A stretch of 60,148 nt of DNA from NCBI GenBank assembly GCA_028289365.1, contig JANQQM010000150.1, forward strand, positions 1 through 60,148. Direction: 5' to 3'. The translations under genes and the position numbers were made by a program. Under the pieces are notes generated by a model. The model saw only the letters and a list, made by a program, of their open reading frames with translations, searched no databases and was not told the DNA's origin. Below are positions 27,245 through 34,655 of the stretch, piece after piece. This stretch comes from Salaquimonas sp. (GTDB lineage Bacteria > Pseudomonadota > Alphaproteobacteria > Rhizobiales > Rhizobiaceae). Numbering within the stretch: position 1 is the stretch's first letter; every line of letters starts with the position of its first letter.

Positions 27245-27894
27245 TGGGACTTCCTCGCCTGTGTGATCAATGCCGATAAATCGCGTGCAGCGGTTTTGAC
27301 ATCGGGTGCCATGTAGATCGCTGAGATGATGGCGACCCCGTCTGCCCCCGCTTCAATCAAGCTTTCGAGATTTTCTGCGGTGATCCCGGCGATAGCGCCA
27401 ACAGGCAGGCCGGGAGCTTCCGCCCGGACGATGTCAGCAAGTTCGCGCCATCCCTCGACGCCGATTGAGACTGGATTGTCCTTGGAGGCTGTATCAAACA
27501 CGCCGCCAATACAGGCATAGTCTATCTTTTCGACCGGTAGCGACCGGGCATCTTCATCGGTCTTCACCGTAAGACCGATAATCGCGTCGGTTCCAAGCAA
27601 TTCACGGGCCTTTTCGGGATGCATGTCGGATTGGCCGAGATGCACACCCTGCGCTCCCGATTCAATCGCGATTTGCGGATGGTCGTTGATCAGAAGCGGA
27701 ACATCTGTTCCGGAGATAGTAGACAGAATCGCCTTCACGTTACGTGTCTGATCGGCGGCGTCTGCGTGTTTGTCGCGATATTGCAGCAGTGTCACGCCGC
27801 CGGCCACACTCGCCTGTGCCAGTTCCGCCAGGTCGCGGCCATTGGTCCGTTCGGGATCGAGAATGCCATATAGGGACAGATCGACTTTATTCAT
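27241..27894 (-). CDS. thiE: Thiamine-phosphate synthase
   Basis: Joins HMP-PP and thiazole phosphate to thiamine monophosphate. 217 residues, TIM barrel. Seen: [14 protein letters not shown] (pyrophosphate binding), [55 protein letters not shown] and the phosphate loop [12 protein letters not shown] with [12 protein letters not shown]. It overlaps thiM by 8 bases and thiD by 4 bases. Position between the two salvage kinases shows that the operon recycles both halves of thiamine. Confidence 0.96.
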   Translation of the reverse strand: MNKVDLSLYGILDPERTNGRDLAELAQASVAGGVTLLQYRDKHADAADQTRNVKAILSTISGTDVPLLINDHPQIAIESGAQGVHLGQSDMHPEKARELLGTDAIIGLTVKTDEDARSLPVEKIDYACIGGVFDTASKDNPVSIGVEGWRELADIVRAEAPGLPVGAIAGITAENLESLIEAGADGVAIISAIYMAPDVKTAARDLSALITQARKSQ

Positions 27895-28627
27895 TTATCC
27901 GGGCTCGCTGTGAAATGGTTTCTGTCTGGAGATTTGCCAAATTGTCGAGGAATGCGGGAAGAAAACTGCCCGGACCTGACGCAGTTTCGGATGCCAATTC
28001 GCCGGCTACGCCGAACCAGACCAAACCGGCAAGAGCGGCAATCCGAGGCGTCGGCGCCACTACGCTGAGTGCTGCGATCAAAGCTCCGAGTGCACACCCG
28101 GATGCAATGGTGAGGTCCATGCATGAATGACCGTTCGCTACTTTGATTATGGAACCATCACAATGAATTTCGTCGGTGGCGCCGGTGATCACGAGGCATT
28201 TGGCGGTTGTATCACTAAGCACCTCATATTCACGCCGGTTAACCTTCAGGATCATATCGCCGCGCTCCAGCAATTCCCTGGCGAACGCCAAACGTGGCTG
28301 CGACAATTCGCATTTGACTGGATCAAGGATGATCGGGATGCCCTTGTCGCGAGCAGTCTGAACCGATCGTCGAATAGCTTCAATGCGGGTACCATCAAGC
28401 GTTCCGAGATTGACCAACAAGGCCCGGCTGGCGGCTGTGAAGAACGGAACTTCTTCCGGTGATATGGTCATCGAAGCCGTTCCACCGCAGGCCAGCAGGA
28501 CATTTGCCGTTATCTGCTGCGCTACAGAATTGGTGATGCAATGCACCAATGGCGATTGGCGGCGCATATCCTCGATCGCATCGAAGGCGAGCGCAATATC
28601 ATCTGCAATGGAATCTCGTCGCAACAT
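27887..28627 (-). CDS. thiM: Hydroxyethylthiazole kinase
   Basis: Phosphorylates the thiazole alcohol (THZ) to feed ThiE; a salvage enzyme. 246 residues from the ATG at 28627, which has GGAA about 8 bases upstream; an ATG at 28660 would add 11 residues but has no visible Shine-Dalgarno sequence. Seen: SPLVHCITNSVAQQITANVLLA, GGTASM, ALLVNLGTLDG, IILDPVKCE, LKVNRREYEVL and the active-site SGCALGALIAALS. First gene of the operon, 61 bases after the TPP riboswitch (28 if the upstream ATG is used). A conserved Gly-Cys pair replaces the G-T-G-C of many kinases, as usual in ThiM. Confidence 0.95.
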   Translation of the reverse strand: MLRRDSIADDIALAFDAIEDMRRQSPLVHCITNSVAQQITANVLLACGGTASMTISPEEVPFFTAASRALLVNLGTLDGTRIEAIRRSVQTARDKGIPIILDPVKCELSQPRLAFARELLERGDMILKVNRREYEVLSDTTAKCLVITGATDEIHCDGSIIKVANGHSCMDLTIASGCALGALIAALSVVAPTPRIAALAGLVWFGVAGELASETASGPGSFLPAFLDNLANLQTETISQRARINE

Positions 28628-28687
28628 CTGGTTCCAGCACTTGGGAGCATGCTGATGCACGGAATTGCGGAAGCCTGTTCAGGTTGC

Positions 28688-28770
28688 CTCATTCCCTACG
28701 CCGGCACGATCCGGATCAGGTTCAAAGAGTTGGCTAATCGCCTCTCAGCCCTTAGGGGCACCTCCATGAG
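28688..28770 (-). promoter_or_regulatory. thiM: TPP riboswitch (THI element) of the thiMED operon
   Basis: Read on the minus strand the conserved core is complete: CTCAT and ATGAG form P1; GGTGCCCC, then GGGCTGAGA, then TTTGAACCTGATCCGGAT, and finally GCCGGCGTAGGGAAT. These match the thiamine pyrophosphate aptamer. It ends 61 bases before the preferred thiM start. No terminator with a T run follows, so control of translation initiation is likelier than attenuation (inference). Only 17 bases separate it from the lysE stop codon. Confidence 0.97.
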
Positions 28771-28787
28771 ATAATGTGGCAATAGCG

Positions 28788-29420
28788 CTAATCGACCTGC
28801 GTTTCAAGAGGAACGGGATCTGGGTCGGAATAGAGTGTTGCCACTGCGGCAATAATCACGACCAGCAACATGGCGACGGCCATGGCGATATTGATGGCCA
28901 TATGGGTTTTCTTTGACAGGTCCAATCGATGCAGGGAAACACCGGCATACAGCCATAAAAGATGGATTGGCAGCCAGATCATGTTCATGATCAGGAACTT
29001 GATCGCGATCTCGCCGACGAGATTGTCCGCCCAGAAAGGAAAGCCGGTAAAGAAAGTGGTGTTGACGACATAGGCCTTTGGATTGATCGGCTGGAGTGCC
29101 ACCCCTCCGATAAACCCGGGTGGGTTTTCTGAATGAATGAAGGCCAGTTTTGACCCCGCAAATGCGATTTTTGCCGCGATATAGAACAAATAGCCAAGCG
29201 AAACCGCAAACAGGACGGTTCGGACATAGGGGACCGAAAACAACAGTCCTGCCAGACCGGACACGACAGCAAAGGCGACCAGGTTATTGCCCAGAAACAG
29301 ACCGGCGACATAGGCAAGCCCGGCGCGAAATCCGAAGCCGGCACCGACGCCGGCGGCAGACAAGACGCCCGGCCCCGGCGTAATGATCAGGAAAAATACC
29401 GCCAGCGTGAATGCGAGCAT
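28788..29420 (-). CDS. LysE/RhtB-family exporter
   Basis: Inner-membrane exporter of amino acids or related small molecules, 210 residues with about six transmembrane segments. Seen: FFLIITPGPGVLSAAGVGAGFG, the LysE family signature (TPGP), GYLFYIAAKIAF, and the mid-protein GVALQPINPKAYVVNTTFF, which matches the family's NPK motif. It lies 26 bases downstream of the xanthine dehydrogenase-family gene on the same strand and probably shares its transcript. Substrate unknown. Confidence 0.88.
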   Translation of the reverse strand: MLAFTLAVFFLIITPGPGVLSAAGVGAGFGFRAGLAYVAGLFLGNNLVAFAVVSGLAGLLFSVPYVRTVLFAVSLGYLFYIAAKIAFAGSKLAFIHSENPPGFIGGVALQPINPKAYVVNTTFFTGFPFWADNLVGEIAIKFLIMNMIWLPIHLLWLYAGVSLHRLDLSKKTHMAINIAMAVAMLLVVIIAAVATLYSDPDPVPLETQVD

Positions 29421-29446
29421 GAAGCCTCCGATCTAACGCTGACGGC

Positions 29447-31753
29447 TCATCCGCGTCTTGCTGCAATCATTTCCCAAACCTTGGAAGGAATCGCGGGCAT
29501 GTCGATATGGTCGATGCCATATTCGGAATTGAGGGCATGAACAACTGCATTCATGACTGCCGGGCAGGCGCCAATCGTGCCGGCTTCGCCAGCGCCCTTG
29601 ATGCCGAGCGCATTGGTGGTTGACGGCACGTTGCGGGTCTCGAAATGAAAATTCGGAATGTGCTGCGCCAGCGGCATGGAATAATCCATGAAGGTTGCCG
29701 TCAGCAATTGCCCATCCTCATCATAGACGACATGCTCGTTGAGGCATTGACCAATGCCCTGCACGATACCGCCATGAATTTGACCGGCAAGCAGTAGCGG
29801 ATTCACCGTCACCCCATAATCATCAACGATCGTATAGGCGACAATTTCGGTTACTCCGGTATCTGGATCGATCTCCACTTCGCAGATATGCGTGCCGTTC
29901 GGATAGGTGGCTTCGCTTTGGTGGACATCGGCATCTGCCTTCAGGTCATCGGGATCTTTTGCAGACTTTGCCAAATCAGAAAAACCGACAAACCTGTCTG
30001 TGCCCGCAATTCGTGCCTGACCATCATTCAGCTCGATGTCCGAGGGCGCCGCTTCCAGCTGATCAGCGGCCAGTTTGCGGATTTTCTCTGCAAGCAATTC
30101 ACTCGCCTTAACTGCCGAAACGCCGCCTAGGGGTACGGACCGGGATCCGCCGGTGCCGCCACCTTTGGCAAGTTCGTCGGTGTCACCCTGGCGTACTTCA
30201 ATCTGTTCATAGCTCAAACCCAGCTTCTCGCCTGCAAGTTGGGCATAGGCGGTACCATGACCCTGGCCATTGGCCTGTGTGCCGATTTTCAGCGTCACAT
30301 GCCCGTCCTTTTGCAGTTCGAGAAATGCTGCCTCCGAGCCGGCAAATGCGCAGGCCTCGATAAATGTTGCCATGCCGATACCGCGGATCTTGCCGCGGCC
30401 TCTTGCTTCTGACGCGCGTTCATCAAACCCCGACCAATCCGAGCGTTCCAGGGCCGCGGTCATATGGCCGTCAAACTCGCCAGTATCGAACTCACGCTTT
30501 CCGGGCGACAGATATGGCATCTGATCCGGCCTGACGAAATTCCGACGGCGAATTTCCTCTCTGGCAAGTCCCAATTCCAGGGCACATTGATCGACAAGGC
30601 GTTCAATCAGATAGGCCGCCTCGGGCCGCCCTGCCCCGCGATAGGCGTCCGTTGGTGTGGTGTTGGAGAAAACACCCTTGATCTCGCAGAACATGTTCGG
30701 AATATCGTAGACCCCGGTTGTCATCGAGATACCGAGTGTCGGGATGAAGGGTCCATAGCAATGGAGGTAGGCTCCCATTGCTGCAAGCAAATCAACTTCG
30801 ATCGCCAGAAACTTTCCTTGCGCGTCCATTGCCATTCTGGCAGTGGCGACATTGTCCCTGCCATGCGCGTCAGCAACAAAGTGCTCGGTTCTATCACATT
30901 TCCACTTTACCGGCCGTCCCAGCCGTTTGGCGGCTTCCATCGCCAGGGGATATTCGCGATATGCGAATGCCTTAGTACCAAATCCACCACCGACGTCACC
31001 CGTCTGGACCCGGATCATTGACTTGTCGACGCCAAAAACCTTGGCGAGGGGATCGCGCATTCCGTGCACGCCCTGCGAACCGACTTGCAGGGACCACCGG
31101 TTTTCTGCCTCCTCCCAGGTCGCGAGACAGGCACGCGGCTCGATGTAGTTGCAGATCAAGCGGTTGTTTACGACAGTGATTTCCGTGATGTGGTCTGCTT
31201 TGGAGAAAGCCGTTTTTGTTGCAGCGGCGTCCCCGCGATGGACAGTGAAAGCGAGATTGGTGCCGGCATCCTCATAGACAAGCGGTGCGTCAACTTCCAG
31301 CGCGGCAGCTGTATCCGTAACAGCTTCCAGGGGTTCGAAATCGACTTCTATCAGCTCTGAAGCATCCCGCGCGGTTGCGATGCTGTCGGCAACGACAAAT
31401 GCAATTGCTTCTCCGACATGACGTACGATTTCGTCGCAGAGAACGGGAATGTCACGGCGAGCGCAGAAGGATCCGTCGGGCTGGGTTGCCAATGTCTCGC
31501 ATTCAATCGGACTGAGATGGGTGATATCGGCGCCCGTCAGGACAAGATGAACACCCGGAAGGCTCGCAGCTTCTTCAATATCTGTGATGGTGAAACGGGC
31601 ATGGGCATAGGGCGAGCGCAGAACATATCCATGTAGCTGGCCGTCTTCCGACAGGTCATCGGTAAACTGACCCTGGCCTGTAATCAGCGCATTATCTTCC
31701 TTTCTCCGTAATGGAGTACCGATGCCGAATTTCGCATGCGAGACGTTATTCAT
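29447..31753 (-). CDS. Xanthine dehydrogenase-family molybdopterin-binding subunit
   Basis: Large catalytic subunit of a molybdenum hydroxylase (CO dehydrogenase/xanthine oxidase superfamily), 768 residues. Seen: N-terminal a/b hammerhead domain (GIGTPLRRKEDNALITGQG), GDVGGGFGTKAFAYREYPLA, the active-site loop DAYRGAGRPEAAY, which is the form II type and not the CO-specific VAYRCSFR, GTQANGQGHGTAYAQ, and the catalytic Glu in IKGAGEAGTIGACP near the C-terminus. Small (2Fe-2S) and medium (FAD) subunits are normally next door, but here the neighbours are lysE and a divergent DMT gene, so the subunit is an orphan in this window. Substrate unknown. The start ATG 31753 fits the family start. Confidence 0.92.
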   Translation of the reverse strand: MNNVSHAKFGIGTPLRRKEDNALITGQGQFTDDLSEDGQLHGYVLRSPYAHARFTITDIEEAASLPGVHLVLTGADITHLSPIECETLATQPDGSFCARRDIPVLCDEIVRHVGEAIAFVVADSIATARDASELIEVDFEPLEAVTDTAAALEVDAPLVYEDAGTNLAFTVHRGDAAATKTAFSKADHITEITVVNNRLICNYIEPRACLATWEEAENRWSLQVGSQGVHGMRDPLAKVFGVDKSMIRVQTGDVGGGFGTKAFAYREYPLAMEAAKRLGRPVKWKCDRTEHFVADAHGRDNVATARMAMDAQGKFLAIEVDLLAAMGAYLHCYGPFIPTLGISMTTGVYDIPNMFCEIKGVFSNTTPTDAYRGAGRPEAAYLIERLVDQCALELGLAREEIRRRNFVRPDQMPYLSPGKREFDTGEFDGHMTAALERSDWSGFDERASEARGRGKIRGIGMATFIEACAFAGSEAAFLELQKDGHVTLKIGTQANGQGHGTAYAQLAGEKLGLSYEQIEVRQGDTDELAKGGGTGGSRSVPLGGVSAVKASELLAEKIRKLAADQLEAAPSDIELNDGQARIAGTDRFVGFSDLAKSAKDPDDLKADADVHQSEATYPNGTHICEVEIDPDTGVTEIVAYTIVDDYGVTVNPLLLAGQIHGGIVQGIGQCLNEHVVYDEDGQLLTATFMDYSMPLAQHIPNFHFETRNVPSTTNALGIKGAGEAGTIGACPAVMNAVVHALNSEYGIDHIDMPAIPSKVWEMIAARRG

Positions 31754-31958
31754 GTAGATTCTCCAAGGGGGAATTCAGGAAATGCGACAGGCCCTGCAAA
31801 AATTGCTAAACAACAGGAATCCCATACCGCTTGATTACCAGCCGATGTTCATTTGAACAACATAGGTAATGTAGCAATAGTTTCCATAAGGGTATTTTCG
31901 CAATGCGCTATTGTGCGGCGCAAATACCTCTGTCACGTTGGGGCACAAGGAATTTCTC

Positions 31959-32888
31959 ATGAGCCCATCTGCCCTGGTACGTTCACTCAGGGACCTGCCC
32001 GACAATGCAAAAGGCGCTGCAATCCTGATGGTTGCGGCCGGTCTGTTTGCGCTCATGACCGCGCTGATAAAACTGATCGGCGAGAACCTGCACGTCACCC
32101 AGATCCTGCTGGTACGACAGGTGGTCATGACTGCCATTGTGGCGCCAGCGGTCCTTAATGGATTTCCCGGCGTATTGGCTACGACCCGACCCGGACTGCA
32201 ACTCCTCAGGGTGGGTCTTGCCCTGGTCGCGATGTTGTGCGGATTTACCGCCATCATCAACATGCCGCTTGCCGACGCCACCGCGATTGGTTTTGCCAAG
32301 AGCTTTTTCGTAACGATTTTTGCGGTGATCATTCTGTCCGAGGTAGTCGGCATAAGAAGGTGGGCAGCCGTTGCAGTCGGCTTCTGTGGCGTCTTCATCA
32401 TGTTGGAGCCGGGAACCGATGGCGTAACCTACTATGGTATTCTTGCACTTATCAGCGCAGCGGCTGCCGGGTTCGTGATGGTGCTTATCCGTCTATTGTC
32501 GCGAACCGAGCGTCCGGTGACGATCTTGTCCTGGCAGGCATTTGGGGTCGGGCTGGCGATGATTGTTCCAGGCATTTATTTCTGGCAATGGCCGACCATG
32601 ACGGAGTGGATCCTCCTGATTGCGATGGGCGGTGTCTCCTATCTGGCGCAAATGGCCAATATCAATGCCTACAAATTTGGCGAGGCATCGGTACTGGCGT
32701 CACTCGACTATGTCCGTTTGTTATATGCGACCCTGTTCGGCTGGCTGTTGTTCGGTAGCCTGCCGGGCTGGAACACCTGGCTTGGTGCCGGTGTGATCGT
32801 CGCGGCCTCGCTCTATACGATCTGGCGCGAAAGCCAGCGCAAGCAGAGCCTGACACGATCTCCCGACGGGCGCGGTTTTTCCAATTGA
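31959..32888 (+). CDS. EamA/DMT-family transporter
   Basis: Ten-helix drug/metabolite transporter superfamily permease, 309 residues in two EamA repeats. Seen: AILMVAAGLFALMTALIKLIG, LLRVGLALVAMLCGFTAIIN, MPLADATAIGFAKSFFV and the second repeat with SVLASLDYVRLLYATLFGWLLFG, which is like the family's conserved helix. ATG 31959 with AGGAA 7 bases upstream is preferred to a GTG at 31911. Divergent from the xanthine dehydrogenase-family gene. Similar proteins are loosely described as S-adenosylmethionine or amino acid metabolite exporters; substrate unknown here. Confidence 0.88.
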   Translation: MSPSALVRSLRDLPDNAKGAAILMVAAGLFALMTALIKLIGENLHVTQILLVRQVVMTAIVAPAVLNGFPGVLATTRPGLQLLRVGLALVAMLCGFTAIINMPLADATAIGFAKSFFVTIFAVIILSEVVGIRRWAAVAVGFCGVFIMLEPGTDGVTYYGILALISAAAAGFVMVLIRLLSRTERPVTILSWQAFGVGLAMIVPGIYFWQWPTMTEWILLIAMGGVSYLAQMANINAYKFGEASVLASLDYVRLLYATLFGWLLFGSLPGWNTWLGAGVIVAASLYTIWRESQRKQSLTRSPDGRGFSN

Positions 32889-32910
32889 TGCCGCTGGACC
32901 TGACTGACGA

Positions 32911-34536
32911 TCAGGAGCGCAGTGACAGGAACGCCTTGACGAGACCTTTGGTTGAACTGTCTTTTTTGGTTGGGGATTTGTCAGCAGAAAGGAAAGGCTG
33001 GATTTCAACGGCCAGCACCTTGCCCAGTTCAACACCCCATTGATCAAACGAATTGATGTCCCAGATCGTCCCCTGGACAAAAACCTTGTGCTCATAAAGA
33101 GCGATCAGCATTCCCAATGTCTTGGGCGTGAGCTTGCGGTAGATAAAAGTGTTGGAGGGTCGGTTACCCTCAAACACCTTGTGGGGTGCCAAATGCTCTA
33201 TCGCCGCCTCATCAAGGCCGTTCTTCTTCAGTTCTGCAGTAACTTCTTCCAGTGTCTTTCCGGTCATCAGTGCTTCGCTCTGCGCAAGGCAATTGGCAAC
33301 AAGCATCAGGTGATGATTGCCGAGTTTTTCCTGCGGCTGGGCAGCGACGAGAAAGTCACAGGGGATGATGTCGGTTCCCTGGTGGATGAGCTGGTAGAAT
33401 GCATGCTGACCATTGGTGCCCGGTTCGCCCCAGACAACGGGTCCGGTTTCGGTACGAACCGTTTTGCCTGCCAAATCGACATGCTTGCCGTTGGATTCCA
33501 TATCGAGCTGCTGCAGATAGGCCGGAAAACGTGCCAGACGGTTGTCATAGGGAAGCACCGCATGGGTGCCAAAGCCCCAAATATTGCGATACCAGATGCC
33601 CAGCAATGCCATGATTACCGGAATGTTCTTTTCCAGGGGGGCTTTGCAAAAATGCTGGTCGACGATGTGAGCACCCTCGAGAAATGAGCGGAAACGGGCC
33701 GGACCGATCGCCAGCATGACCGACAGGCCGATTGCCGACCAGACGGAATAGCGTCCGCCTACCCAATCCCAGAAACCGAATGTGCGGTCGTCAGATATTC
33801 CAAAAGCCCGGGTTGCCTCCAGATTTGTAGAGAGTGCTGCAAAGTGGGAGCCGGCTTTCTTGACTCCAACGGCCTTCTTGATCCAGGCGAGCGCCGAGCG
33901 CGCATTCGCCATCGTCTCTGCGGTGGTGAAGGTCTTTGACGCAATGATGAACAGGGTGGTCTTCGGATTCAGGCCCTTGAGCGTATCGGCCAGGTCCGCA
34001 CCATCAACATTGGAGACAAAGTGTGCCTGGGGACCGTCGGCATAGGGCGAGAGCGCGCGAACGACCATGGCCGGTCCGAGATCGGAACCACCAATCCCGA
34101 CATTGACAACGTCGGTTATCTTGCCGCCGGAGACCTTGTATTTGCCCGAACGCACATCGTTTGAGAATTTACGCATGGCCGAAAGCACTTTTCGGATTTC
34201 CGGCATAACATTCTTGCCGTCCACAAGAACTGGATCACCGGACAGATTACGCAAGGCTGTGTGCAGGACTGCGCGATCCTCCGTGGTATTGATGTGTTCA
34301 CCGGCAAACATTGCATCGCGTCGTTCTTCCACCTGCCGGTTTCGAGCCAATTCAACAAGGGCATCAAAGGCATCGGCGTCGATCCGGTTCTTGGAGAAAT
34401 CAAATGACAGATCGTCCAGCGTGAGAGAGAACTTCGAAAAGCGCTTGGAATCAGCCACGAACAGATCCCTCATTGGCATGTCTGAAAGGCGTTTACGATG
34501 CGGTTCCAGGGTCTTGATTGCGGATTTGGCGTTCAT
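32911..34536 (-). CDS. pgi: Glucose-6-phosphate isomerase
   Basis: Interconverts glucose 6-phosphate and fructose 6-phosphate. 541 residues, normal. Seen: VVNVGIGGSDLGPAMVVRAL, FIIASKTFTTAETMANA, the PGI signature FWDWVGGRYSVWSAIGLSV, the catalytic Glu region GEPGTNGQHAFYQLIHQGT and HKVFEGNRPSN. Convergent with the DMT gene (22-base gap). A weak 5-bp inverted repeat spans the stop region and is not a convincing terminator. Single gene. Confidence 0.97.
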   Translation of the reverse strand: MNAKSAIKTLEPHRKRLSDMPMRDLFVADSKRFSKFSLTLDDLSFDFSKNRIDADAFDALVELARNRQVEERRDAMFAGEHINTTEDRAVLHTALRNLSGDPVLVDGKNVMPEIRKVLSAMRKFSNDVRSGKYKVSGGKITDVVNVGIGGSDLGPAMVVRALSPYADGPQAHFVSNVDGADLADTLKGLNPKTTLFIIASKTFTTAETMANARSALAWIKKAVGVKKAGSHFAALSTNLEATRAFGISDDRTFGFWDWVGGRYSVWSAIGLSVMLAIGPARFRSFLEGAHIVDQHFCKAPLEKNIPVIMALLGIWYRNIWGFGTHAVLPYDNRLARFPAYLQQLDMESNGKHVDLAGKTVRTETGPVVWGEPGTNGQHAFYQLIHQGTDIIPCDFLVAAQPQEKLGNHHLMLVANCLAQSEALMTGKTLEEVTAELKKNGLDEAAIEHLAPHKVFEGNRPSNTFIYRKLTPKTLGMLIALYEHKVFVQGTIWDINSFDQWGVELGKVLAVEIQPFLSADKSPTKKDSSTKGLVKAFLSLRS

Positions 34537-34655
34537 CTTGCCTTGCTCCGAGATTAGATTGCCGATTGAAATTCTTGCGAATAGCCATAAAACGCTGCGA
34601 TGGCTGCGTATAGACGGATGTTTCGCACCATTGGTGCAGACCGATTTATTAGAGG

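Noticed and set aside
29447-31753. Carbon monoxide dehydrogenase (CoxL form I)
   Set aside because: The active-site loop is AYRGAGR rather than the form I VAYRCSFR with its Cys, so CO oxidation is not supported.
32899-32915. CCTGA/TCAGG inverted repeat between the DMT gene and pgi
   Set aside because: Only five base pairs, no T run, and it overlaps the pgi stop codon; too weak for a terminator.
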